From assembly GCA_005778355.1 (NCBI GenBank), contig SXON01000017.1:1-64000 (forward strand): a stretch of 64,000 bases of DNA, written 5' to 3'. The translations under genes were made by a program, and so were the position numbers. Each line of letters starts with the position of its first letter. Position 1 is the stretch's first letter. Positions 9,062-16,538 of the stretch are shown here, piece by piece. The notes under the pieces were generated by a model, which was not told the DNA's origin, made no database searches, and was given only the letters and a program-made list of their open reading frames with translations. The stretch comes from Pseudomonadota bacterium. Lineage in GTDB: Bacteria; Myxococcota_A; UBA796; SXON01.

Positions 9062-9579
9062 CGAAACCGCACGCCGCCCACGGCCCTCTCGGCGGCGGCC
9101 TTGCCGTCGAGCAGCTTGCCGGGAGGAATGATGGCCTCCAGGTCGTACGCGCTGCCCGCGTGCTCCACGAAGTAGCCAAGCACGCGCGCGTGGCGCGGGT
9201 CGGCCGGGGTGCAGGTGCCGATGGTGACGAGGCCGGCGAGGGCGATCTGGCGGTAGGGCGCGGTATCGACGAAGGTCCACGTGCAGCCCCGTCGTTCCCG
9301 GGGACCGCGCGGCCCGCCCGGGTACACCGACATCTCCACGCGCGCCCGGGTGGTAGGGTCGACCAGGGTGACGCGCGGGTTTTGTCCACGGAGACCGGGG
9401 GTCAGCTCGTAGCCCTCGGGCACGCGCATCACGTAGGGAAACTCGGCGTCTTCCCAGACACCGGCCGACACCGCGCCGGCGGGCTCTACGCGAGAGGCGG
9501 CGCGCGTGCTGTCGACGAGCGCGGGCTCGACCTCCGTCGCGGCGCGCGGACAGGCCAGGAGCCACGCGAGGACAATCAT
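9058..9579 (-). CDS. Putative lipoprotein, function unknown
   Basis: 173 residues with an N-terminal hydrophobic stretch ending Leu-Leu-Ala-Cys at residues 7-10, a good but very short lipoprotein signal. The mature part has a beta-rich segment (YVMRVPEGYELTPG and following) that resembles domains annotated as exported stress or PsbP-like proteins, but I would not name a family. Last gene of the operon with meaB and the crotonase; its ATG overlaps the crotonase stop by four bases (ATGA). Its own stop shares CTAG with the opposing gene. Confidence 0.6.
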   Translation of the reverse strand: MIVLAWLLACPRAATEVEPALVDSTRAASRVEPAGAVSAGVWEDAEFPYVMRVPEGYELTPGLRGQNPRVTLVDPTTRARVEMSVYPGGPRGPRERRGCTWTFVDTAPYRQIALAGLVTIGTCTPADPRHARVLGYFVEHAGSAYDLEAIIPPGKLLDGKAAAERAVGGVRFR

Positions 9580-10331
9580 CGGCGGTCGAGCGCGGCGATG
9601 TGGGCCGGTCCGCCCCAGAGGCGATCGAACACGTCGAGCTCGGTGGCGCCGCCGTCGCCCTGGACCCAGGCCTCGGCCACCTCCCGCGCCCCGGCCACGG
9701 CCTCGGGCGGCATGGCCGCGATCCGCGTGGCCAGCTCACGGGCGCGGGGGAGGGGAGGGTCGGCGATCTCCTCGACCAGGCCGAGCGACCACGCGCGGCT
9801 GGCCGAGAGTCGCTCGGCCGCCACGAGGATCGCGCGCGTGCGCCCGGGGCCCACGCGACGGGCGAGGAAGGCGCCGCCGCCGAAGCCAGGGGACACCCCG
9901 AGCCGCGCCTGCACGAAGCCCACCTCGGCGCTGGGCGAGGCAATGACGATGTCGCAGGCGGCGAGCAGCTCGGCGCCGCCGCCGAGGGCGTGGCCCTCCA
10001 GGCACCCCACGATGGGTGCATGTCGCGACAGCCGAGCGATGGCGTTCGCCATGAAGGTGGCGAGGGCACGCCCGGCCCCGGGCACCGCGAGGTGTTGCCG
10101 CACGGCGCCGAGGTCGCCTCCGGAGCAGAAGCTCTGTCCCTCGCCGTGCAGGAGGATGCATCGCGCCCCGGAAACATCGAGCCCAGCAAGGTCGACCATC
10201 ATGTGCGGCGTGAACGCGTTCCGACGCGCCGGGTGGTCGAGCACGACCTCGGCTAGACCATCCTTCACCGTGGCGTGAACCCGTCCCGAGCCGCGCGGCA
10301 AGGAAGCGGCGATGGCGTGTAGATCGATCAC
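9576..10331 (-). CDS. Crotonase-family enoyl-CoA hydratase/isomerase, ethylmalonyl- or methylmalonyl-CoA decarboxylase-like
   Basis: 251 residues from GTG 10331, whose GTGA overlaps the meaB stop by four bases. Crotonase features are the HPARRNAF segment, the oxyanion-hole FCSGGDL loop, and GHALGGGAELLAACD followed by VGFVQARLGVSPGFGGG. The Gly-Gly-Gly-Ala-Glu-Leu...Ala-Cys-Asp...Phe-Val...Leu-Gly-(Val)-Pro-Gly-(Phe/Trp)-Gly-Gly pattern is like ECHDC1-type ethylmalonyl-CoA decarboxylases. Escherichia coli also places a crotonase-type methylmalonyl-CoA decarboxylase next to the MeaB homologue. A metabolite-repair role in methylmalonyl-CoA metabolism is therefore likely but inferred; a plain enoyl-CoA hydratase is the alternative. 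Confidence 0.75.
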   Translation of the reverse strand: MIDLHAIAASLPRGSGRVHATVKDGLAEVVLDHPARRNAFTPHMMVDLAGLDVSGARCILLHGEGQSFCSGGDLGAVRQHLAVPGAGRALATFMANAIARLSRHAPIVGCLEGHALGGGAELLAACDIVIASPSAEVGFVQARLGVSPGFGGGAFLARRVGPGRTRAILVAAERLSASRAWSLGLVEEIADPPLPRARELATRIAAMPPEAVAGAREVAEAWVQGDGGATELDVFDRLWGGPAHIAALDRR

Positions 10332-11269
10332 GAGAGCGTCCTCGGCATGGCCTCGGGGCGGATGGCCCCAGCTCGCAGCCCGGCCAGTAGGGGGCTGCCT
10401 TCGAAGTGGCTCAACGCGGCGTCGCGGGCCTCGTCGGCCACGAGATCCAGCCAGGTACGCACGCGTCCCTCGGCGCGCCGAGCGAGCCACTCGCCCCGTC
10501 CCTCGTCGGCGCAGTACGCGGCGTGTCGCGACAGGGCAGCAACCACCTCGCTCACCCCGCGCCCATCGAGCGCTGCGGCGGTGAACACCGGCGCCTGCCA
10601 CCCGGGGCGATCATCCAGGTGAATCGAGATCTCGAGCTCCCGGGCCAGCGCGTCGGCCCCGGGCCGGTCGGCCTTGTTCACCACGAAGACATCCGCCACC
10701 TCGATGAGGCCAGCCTTCATCGCCTGGACGCTGTCGCCCGACTCGGGGGTGACCACGAGCAGCACCGTGTCGGCCACCTCCACGATGCCGAGCTCCCCCT
10801 GGCCCACGCCCACGGTCTCGACGACGACGAGATCGAAGCCCACCGCGTCGAGGATATCGACCACTTGCGACGCGGCCCTCGACAGGCCGCCACCGTGTCC
10901 ACGCGCCGAGAGGCTGCGGATGTACACGCCCTCGTCGTCGGCGTGCACGTCCATGCGCAGGCGGTCGCCCAGGATGGCGCCGCCGGTGCGAGGCGACGAG
11001 GGATCCACCGCCACCACCGCCACGCGACGCCCCGCACGGCGCGCCTCGGTGACGACGCGGTCGGTAAAGGTGGACTTCCCAGCGCCGGGCGGGCCGGTAA
11101 TGCCCACCACGTGGGGGGCCCCGGGTGCGCGCAGGCGGCGGGGCTGCAACGAGGCCATGAGCGCGTCTGCGCCGGGCGCGCGCATCTCCACCCGCGAGAT
11201 GAGCCGCGCCAGCGCGCGACGTTCGCCGCGGAGCGCAGATGCGAGCAGGGCGGCGTGATCGACGGGCAC
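10328..11269 (-). CDS. meaB: Methylmalonyl-CoA mutase-associated GTPase MeaB/ArgK
   Basis: 313 residues, normal for the family. It is a G3E-type GTPase that gates cofactor B12 loading and protects methylmalonyl-CoA mutase. Motifs are the P-loop GPPGAGKST (residues 59-67), the family-specific DPSSPRTGGAILGDRLRM, the switch-like VVVETVGVGQGE near residue 150, and NKAD (198-201). It is the first gene of a three-gene operon with overlapping starts and stops; the mutase itself is not in this window. A 90-base divergent spacer separates it from the lipoprotein gene at 11360, but I see no convincing promoter hexamers there. Confidence 0.93.
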   Translation of the reverse strand: MPVDHAALLASALRGERRALARLISRVEMRAPGADALMASLQPRRLRAPGAPHVVGITGPPGAGKSTFTDRVVTEARRAGRRVAVVAVDPSSPRTGGAILGDRLRMDVHADDEGVYIRSLSARGHGGGLSRAASQVVDILDAVGFDLVVVETVGVGQGELGIVEVADTVLLVVTPESGDSVQAMKAGLIEVADVFVVNKADRPGADALARELEISIHLDDRPGWQAPVFTAAALDGRGVSEVVAALSRHAAYCADEGRGEWLARRAEGRVRTWLDLVADEARDAALSHFEGSPLLAGLRAGAIRPEAMPRTLS

Positions 11270-11359
11270 GGGCCGGCGTAATCCGCGTGCCCGAGCCCCG
11301 ACAACGGCGGGTGACGTCGCGAAAGCGGTAGGATAGCCGGCCGCCTCCCCGGAGTTCGC

Positions 11360-11848
11360 GTGCGCTCGTTCTTCCCGCTCGTGACGCCCCTCGCCGCGCT
11401 GCTCGGCTGCGGCGGCGCCTCCGCCGAGGTCGAGGGCACGGCCGGCGGCATCAACTTTGGCAGCACCGAGTACGTGTACTGGGGCGCCCGCTACGTGGTG
11501 ATCTCCATGGTTGAAGTCGAGTGTACCGGCGTCGACTGGGTCGAGCGCAATTACGACGAGGGCGTGGCGCCCACCACGCTCGACACCAGCATCCTGCAGT
11601 TCACCTTCTCGGGCGACGAGCTGGTGGAGGGCAAGTCTGCCATCCAGCAGGGGGGCCAGGCACAGGCCACCATCGTCAACATCACCGGCGGGGTTTTCCA
11701 GGAGAGCAACGCCACCGCGGGCACCATCGCGGTCGACAGCTTCGAGGAAGAGGGCCTCGCCACTGGCTCCTTCGAAACCGTCACCTTCGAAGACGGCACC
11801 CTCAGCGGGAGTTTCACCGCCGAGTGGTGTAGGAACCTCAAGCCGTGA
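11360..11848 (+). CDS. Small putative lipoprotein
   Basis: 162 residues from GTG. Arg, a hydrophobic run and Leu-Leu-Gly-Cys (Cys at residue 17) make a classical lipobox. The mature part is beta-rich with few charges and two further Cys. No family recognised. It is the first gene of a tightly overlapping group: its TGA overlaps the GTG of the next gene (GTGA), and that gene runs into purE and purK. Confidence 0.65.
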   Translation: MRSFFPLVTPLAALLGCGGASAEVEGTAGGINFGSTEYVYWGARYVVISMVEVECTGVDWVERNYDEGVAPTTLDTSILQFTFSGDELVEGKSAIQQGGQAQATIVNITGGVFQESNATAGTIAVDSFEEEGLATGSFETVTFEDGTLSGSFTAEWCRNLKP

Positions 11849-13515
11849 TCGCCCTCCTTGCGCTCCTCGGTCGCGCCCAGGCCGCCGACGTCCTCATCCC
11901 CGAGGCCACGCCGGCCTCGATGAGCGACTTTTCCGTGGCCTACATGGTGTACGACCTGGTGGTCGGGCAGGTGGAGAACAAGGGCCTCGACGTGCTCGAC
12001 GCCGACGAGCTCCGCGAGGTGGTCGATGGCGACGCCGACGCCTGCGCCGACCTCGACGACTGCCCCGCCAAGCTGTGGGACCGGACCGACGCCCGACTCG
12101 CGGTGGTCATCGCCATCGGGCAGGCCGACGGCGGGCTCAACGCCGAGGTGCGCCTCTACGGGTGGGACAACGCGCAGCCTCTGAAGACGATCCGCAAGAC
12201 CATTCCCGGGGGCGGCGAGGTCGCTTTCGCGCAGGACATCGCCAAGCAGGTGGCCGCGGCCATCCAGCTCGTCCCCGAGCGTGAAGAAGAACTCGGCAGT
12301 ATCGGCTCGAAGCCCACCGCCGACGAAGACGAGGACGACGTGCCCGCGCCCTCCTTCGACGAGGACGAGGACGAGGCCCCCCCGCCGAAGAAGTCGACCA
12401 AGACGGTGAAGGAAGACCCGGTGGAAGACTGGGACGAGGAAGAGGAGGAGCCGAAGAAGAGCACCTCGAAGACGTCCACGAAGTCGAAGTCGAGCGACGA
12501 CGAGGAAGAGGAGGTAGAGGAGCCGAAGAAGAGCACCTCGAAGTCGTCCACCAAGTCGAAGTCGAGCGACGACGACGAGGACGAGTCGCCGAAGAAGTCC
12601 TCGTCCAAGTCGAAGTCGAGCGACGACGAGGAGGAGGAAGCCAAGAAGAAGGCCGATCCGCCGAAGTCCGCCGCCAAGACCAAGGAACCGCCGCCGCCGC
12701 CCAAGGTGAAGGAGCCGAGCCCGGCCGAGGTGTACGGTTCGGACCCGAAGGCCGTTGAGGAACGCCGAAAGATGGGCGTCCCGTGGAGCGCCTACGCCGA
12801 CTACCGCGAGAGCGGGATGGACCAGGCGGCCTGGCTCAAGAAGGCACAGGTCCACTCCGGAAAGGCCTACATCGGCGCGGCCGGCGGGTACACGCTCGGC
12901 GATATCGACCGCGGCTACGACGTGCGCGTGGGCCTCGACTCGACGCTGGTCACCACGGGCAGCAGCTCGTGGACGGGCCCCGGGGCGGGCTCGGGCATCA
13001 ATGGGCGCCTGGAGGTGGGCTACATCCCGGCCTGGTTCGTCGACACCTCGGTGGCTGTCGGCCTGCAGACCGGGAAGAAGAAGCTCACCGTGGGCTGGGA
13101 ATGCAGCGCCTGCGAGGAGCAGGTGGCGGAAACCCCCTACGCGGCGGTCGACGCCACGCAGCTCTTCATCGAGCCTCGCGCCAAGTTCCTCCCCCTCGCC
13201 ACCGGCTACGTGAAGCCCTACGCGCTGGTGGGATTCACCTTCGCGGTGTACGACGGCTTCCACATTCCCGACGAGGAGGGGGCCGTCGACTACCCCGACA
13301 TCGACGGCGGCGCGGCCTTCGGGCCCACCGCCGGCATCGGCGTGATGATCGACCCGGTGTCGCCGATCTCCATCGTGATCGAGGCGCCGTTCAACCTCGT
13401 GCTCTCCGACGGCGAGGCGGCGTCGGTCGACCCCGACCTCGAGGTGGTGCCCACCACGCTGGAGAACAACGGCTGGGTCTTGCGCGTCGTGGGCGGCGTG
13501 GCGGTGCGGTTCTGA
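11845..13515 (+). CDS. Outer-membrane-type protein with a charged low-complexity linker
   Basis: 556 residues. Signal peptide MIALLALLGRAQA, then a folded domain to about residue 150 that resembles the part of outer-membrane biogenesis proteins predicting a nucleotide or hormone-like alpha/beta fold. Next comes a linker (about 155-300) made of Asp/Glu runs and Lys-Ser-Thr blocks, with the unit KKSTSK(T/S)STKSKSSDD repeated about three times. The C-terminal ~230 residues alternate hydrophobic and polar residues and end in Arg-Phe, as outer-membrane beta-barrels do (final aromatic). Function unknown. Its stop overlaps purE by one base (TGATG). Confidence 0.65.
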   Translation: MIALLALLGRAQAADVLIPEATPASMSDFSVAYMVYDLVVGQVENKGLDVLDADELREVVDGDADACADLDDCPAKLWDRTDARLAVVIAIGQADGGLNAEVRLYGWDNAQPLKTIRKTIPGGGEVAFAQDIAKQVAAAIQLVPEREEELGSIGSKPTADEDEDDVPAPSFDEDEDEAPPPKKSTKTVKEDPVEDWDEEEEEPKKSTSKTSTKSKSSDDEEEEVEEPKKSTSKSSTKSKSSDDDEDESPKKSSSKSKSSDDEEEEAKKKADPPKSAAKTKEPPPPPKVKEPSPAEVYGSDPKAVEERRKMGVPWSAYADYRESGMDQAAWLKKAQVHSGKAYIGAAGGYTLGDIDRGYDVRVGLDSTLVTTGSSSWTGPGAGSGINGRLEVGYIPAWFVDTSVAVGLQTGKKKLTVGWECSACEEQVAETPYAAVDATQLFIEPRAKFLPLATGYVKPYALVGFTFAVYDGFHIPDEEGAVDYPDIDGGAAFGPTAGIGVMIDPVSPISIVIEAPFNLVLSDGEAASVDPDLEVVPTTLENNGWVLRVVGGVAVRF

Positions 13516-14009
13516 TGATCCCGCGCGTGGGCGTGGTGATGGGGAGCAAGAACGACGCGCCGGTCATGCGGGGCGCGGCGGAGGTGCTCGACCAGTTTGG
13601 CGTGCCCTACGAGTTCCTCGTCGTGAGCGCGCACCGCACTCCGGACCGGATGTTCCGCTACGCGGAAGAAGCGGCCGGGCGAGGCATCGAGCTCATCATC
13701 GCGGGCGCGGGCGTCGCGGCGCACCTGCCGGGGATGAGCGCTGCCAAGACTCGCTTGCCGGTGGTGGGGGTGCCCGTGAAGAGTCGCGCGCTCAACGGGC
13801 TCGACTCGTTGTTGAGCATCGTGCAGATGCCGCGCGGTGTGCCCGTGGCCACGGTGGCCATCGACGGGGCGGCCAACGCGGCCCTCATCGCGGTGCGGGT
13901 GCTCGCCTTGCGCGACCCTCGACTCGCCGAGGCGCTCGACGCGTACGCGCTCGCCCAGCACGACGAGGCCCTGGCCCACCCGCCGGATCCACGGGACTCC
14001 TCGGCGTGA
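13515..14009 (+). CDS. purE: N5-carboxyaminoimidazole ribonucleotide mutase PurE
   Basis: 164 residues from ATG 13515, which shares its A with the preceding TGA. It moves the carboxylate of N5-CAIR to carbon 4, giving CAIR in purine synthesis. Class I PurE features are GVVMGSKNDAPVM near the start, SAHRTP with the catalytic His40, GAGVAAHLPGM, PVVGVPV, and the LDSLLSIVQMPRGVPVATVAI block followed by NAA. It works with PurK, encoded next with a four-base overlap. I see no purine riboswitch upstream, and none would fit between the overlapping genes. Confidence 0.95.
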   Translation: MIPRVGVVMGSKNDAPVMRGAAEVLDQFGVPYEFLVVSAHRTPDRMFRYAEEAAGRGIELIIAGAGVAAHLPGMSAAKTRLPVVGVPVKSRALNGLDSLLSIVQMPRGVPVATVAIDGAANAALIAVRVLALRDPRLAEALDAYALAQHDEALAHPPDPRDSSA

Positions 14010-15151
14010 TCCTCCCCGGCGGGGCCATCGGCATCCTCGGCGGCGGGCAGCTCGGGCGCATGCTCGCGGTGCCGGCCCGGCAGCTCGGCTACACCGTCAA
14101 CGTGCTGGCGCCGCTCGGCGACGCGCCCGCGCTCGGTCTCGCCGACCATGCCATTCGTGCTTCCTTTGAAGACCAGGGCGCGGCGCGCCAGCTCGCGGCG
14201 ATGAGCGACGTGGTCACCTCCGAGTTAGAGAACGTGCCGGCCGCCACCGCCCGCGCCGTCGCGGAGCGGCGAGCGCTCCACCCCTCGGTGGAGCTGCTCG
14301 CGATCACGCAGGACCGGAACGAGGAGCACGCCTTCCTCGACGGGCTGGGGATCTCCACTGCGCCCGGGCGTCCGGTTCACACGGTCGAGGAGCTGGAGTC
14401 GGCGATATCGCTTCTCGGATACCCCTCGCGGTTGAAATCGGCGCGTGGCGGTTACGACGGCGGCGGACAGTTCCGGCTCCGGACACCCGGCGCGCTCGAC
14501 GAGGCCCGTCGCCTGGTCCCCACGCTGCGGCGCGGCTGGCGGCTGGAAGGCGAGCTGCGATTCGAGCGCGAGCTGAGCGTGCTCGTGGCGCGGTCCGAGG
14601 CCGGCGAGGTGGTGTGCTACCCGCCGTTTGAGAACGAGCACCGCGACGGCATCCTGCACGTCACGACCTGGCCCGCGTCCGGTTCACCGCGCGCCCACTC
14701 GCGTGCGCTAGAGATCGCGCGGACCATCGCCGAGGCGTCCGGCCTGGTGGGGCTCATGTGCGTGGAGTGTTTTGTCGCGGGTGACGAGGTGCGGGTGAAC
14801 GAGCTGGCCCCTCGCGTCCACAACTCGGGACACCTCACGATCGAGGGCGCGTCTGTCTCGCAGTTCGAGACCCACATCCGGGCGATATGCGGGCTGCCGC
14901 TCCTGACACCTGAGCCGGTCGCGGGCGGCGTGGCGATGGTCAACCTGCTTGGCAGCGAGGACCGGAAGCACGTCCGGCTACACGGCTGCGACGAGGCGCT
15001 CCGCGACCCGCGCGTGCACGTGCACCTCTACGGCAAGGACCGTGAGCGCCCGCGCCGCAAGATGGGCCACGTGACCGCGACCGGAGTCGACGCCGCCGAC
15101 GCGCGCGCGCGGGCGGAGCGAGCGGCGGCGGTTTTGAGGTTTGGTGGGTAG
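14006..15151 (+). CDS. purK: N5-carboxyaminoimidazole ribonucleotide synthase PurK
   Basis: 381 residues from GTG 14006 (GTGA overlap with purE). An ATP-grasp enzyme that carboxylates AIR with ATP and bicarbonate to N5-CAIR, the substrate of PurE. Features are the N-terminal GILGGGQLGRML, the SELENVP segment, the glycine-rich ATP-grasp loop SARGGYDGGGQ, a Glu-rich central domain with FENEHRDGIL, and the metal-binding VNELAPRVHNSGHLTIEG near residue 270. The gene ends one base before the converging membrane-protein gene. Confidence 0.95.
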   Translation: MILPGGAIGILGGGQLGRMLAVPARQLGYTVNVLAPLGDAPALGLADHAIRASFEDQGAARQLAAMSDVVTSELENVPAATARAVAERRALHPSVELLAITQDRNEEHAFLDGLGISTAPGRPVHTVEELESAISLLGYPSRLKSARGGYDGGGQFRLRTPGALDEARRLVPTLRRGWRLEGELRFERELSVLVARSEAGEVVCYPPFENEHRDGILHVTTWPASGSPRAHSRALEIARTIAEASGLVGLMCVECFVAGDEVRVNELAPRVHNSGHLTIEGASVSQFETHIRAICGLPLLTPEPVAGGVAMVNLLGSEDRKHVRLHGCDEALRDPRVHVHLYGKDRERPRRKMGHVTATGVDAADARARAERAAAVLRFGG

Positions 15152-15152
15152 G

Positions 15153-15890
15153 TCAGTACCAGTCCCGGCAATTCCCCATGAACATGTCACAGGTGCGCAG
15201 TCGCACCGGGGCGCCGCTACCGGCGCGCTGGCTGACCCCGTCGAGCACGCCCTGCATGCTCTCGGCAAAGCCGGACGGCATCTCCCCGGGGCTCACGTAC
15301 ACGCCGAGACCGTAGCCGGCGTCGAGCTTCTCGAGGCGGACGATGGCGCCGTCGCCGAGGAACAAGCCTGACTCGACGAGCACTTCGCCGGCCTTGCGGG
15401 CCTGTTCGGCGCTGGCTCCACCGCGGTACTCCACGATGTCGCCGCTCGGCATCGTCACCTGGCGGAGCGCGAAGTCCGGCGCGAAGGACTGCCAGAGTCC
15501 GTTCACCACCAGCGCGACGAGGCCACCCGCCACGCTCACCCCCACGCAGGCCCACCAGCTCCGCTGCGCGGGCTTGTCCCGCTCCCACTGGGCGAGCGCG
15601 CCCCGGCGCAGGGCCACCGCGAGGCCAATGTTGGCCCCGTACACCACCGAGTTCGACACGAAGGGGCTCGACGCCACGATCATGAGCGCGCCCGCCCAAC
15701 CCGCCGCAATCGTGAGCATCGCGTCGCGACCGCGGCCCTCGCGCTGGAGGTTCCACGCGTAGAGCCCGAGCCCCGCGAGCACGCCCCCGAGCACGGCCCC
15801 CGCGGCGAGCTGGTTCGGCGAGAACTGCGGCCGTCTGGGGGGCGGCGGGGCCACCTCGGCCGGGGCGGGGAGGGGGTCGTAGACGTTCAT
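15153..15890 (-). CDS. Predicted membrane protein, function unknown
   Basis: 245 residues. A Pro-rich N-terminus (about 1-25) resembles cytoplasmic tails of small sensor-type membrane proteins. Hydrophobic stretches at about 28-48, 57-75, 80-95 and 112-132 suggest four membrane helices. The C-terminal ~110 residues are soluble and carry two Cys near the end. No family recognised. It is monocistronic and converges with purK. Its upstream spacer is shared with the glycosidase-like cluster and has promoter-like hexamers at 15934-15939 and 15911-15916. Confidence 0.6.
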   Translation of the reverse strand: MNVYDPLPAPAEVAPPPPRRPQFSPNQLAAGAVLGGVLAGLGLYAWNLQREGRGRDAMLTIAAGWAGALMIVASSPFVSNSVVYGANIGLAVALRRGALAQWERDKPAQRSWWACVGVSVAGGLVALVVNGLWQSFAPDFALRQVTMPSGDIVEYRGGASAEQARKAGEVLVESGLFLGDGAIVRLEKLDAGYGLGVYVSPGEMPSGFAESMQGVLDGVSQRAGSGAPVRLRTCDMFMGNCRDWY

Positions 15891-16136
15891 TGTGCGAAAC
15901 TAACCAGTTCGTAGAACGGGGGCAAAAGACATTAGACAAACGAGCGATAGTTCCAGATGTCTGTTGGAGTTGGTCGCGACATATGAATCATCGGTTGCCC
16001 CTGCGATGGCGTCGCGACCGCGATCCCCGGCGTACCGCCACGTGTCGCGACCCGCGACCTGGAAATATTGTGAAATGAACTACAGCGCGGGGGGGGCGCG
16101 CCGGTTTGTCGTCAGGGCGTCGCAAGGATCGATAGC
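15891..16136. promoter_or_regulatory. Divergent intergenic region with three GTCGCGAC palindromes
   Basis: 246 bases between the membrane protein (minus) and the four-gene cluster (plus). It contains three copies of the palindrome GTCGCGAC, at 15973, 16011 and 16044. The first-to-second start distance is 38 and the second-to-third 33 bases, with a fourth copy at 16681 inside the cluster. The stretch is A/T-rich compared with its surroundings. Divergent promoter control is the obvious guess; no coding sequence is visible. Confidence 0.45.
15911..15939 (-). promoter_or_regulatory. Possible promoter of the membrane-protein gene at 15890
   Basis: On the minus strand TTGTCT (15939-15934) is followed after 17 bases by TTCTAC (15916-15911), giving a start point about 10-15 bases before the GTG/ATG region at 15890. 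The -35 matches TTGACA at four of six positions; the -10 is weak. The spacer is noticeably richer in A and T than the genome around it, which supports a regulatory role but not this exact site. Confidence 0.3.
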
Positions 16137-16535
16137 ATGAAGACGATGGTCGTGGTTTTCGAAGCCCAGACGTACACGAGCAAGGCCGACGGCACGGCGA
16201 AGGTGGTCGTCAGCAGCGATCGCCTCCGCACCGTGCTCGGGCAGGCGAAGATCATCCGCCTCGAGTGGGTAGGTTTCCGCATGTCGCCGAACGCGGAGGT
16301 CAAGCTCAAGGTGTGGGAGAGCAGCTACGCGGGCATGCGCCCGAGCGAGCTCGAACAGGCGGGCGCACCCTTCTTCACCAGCAGCGCACTCACGGCGCCT
16401 CGGCCGGCGTCGGAGAATGTCGTGGGGCCCTTCGGAGGCTTCGTCGATGTGACCATGGAGGTGCGCAACAACGCCGGCGCGGTGCCGGTCGAGGTGGAGG
16501 GCGTGGTGTGCGCGACGCTGGTCATGGAGGAGTAG
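16137..16535 (+). CDS. Small conserved-looking protein of unknown function
   Basis: 132 residues from ATG 16137 with no signal peptide. It has alternating beta-strand pattern throughout, one Cys near the end, and the C-terminus VCATLVMEE. I recognise no family. The first gene of a four-gene plus-strand cluster: its stop is three bases before the ATG of the glycosidase-like gene, and its last codons contain the GGAGG that serves as that gene's ribosome-binding site (16526-16530). Confidence 0.55.
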   Translation: MKTMVVVFEAQTYTSKADGTAKVVVSSDRLRTVLGQAKIIRLEWVGFRMSPNAEVKLKVWESSYAGMRPSELEQAGAPFFTSSALTAPRPASENVVGPFGGFVDVTMEVRNNAGAVPVEVEGVVCATLVMEE

Positions 16536-16538
16536 GCC

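Noticed and set aside
7178..10189. Very long open frame on the minus strand opposite the BPI-like gene, and a similar one on the plus strand at 27536-29818.
   Set aside because: Composition is Arg/Ala/His/Pro-rich as expected for frames opposite G+C-rich genes; no motifs, and the real genes have clear family or signal features.
11270..11359. A promoter pair TGACGT/TAGGAT in the divergent spacer before the lipoprotein gene.
   Set aside because: The spacing is about 12 bases, too short for a housekeeping promoter.
13350..13514. A purine riboswitch before purE was looked for.
   Set aside because: purE overlaps the preceding gene by one base, leaving no leader.
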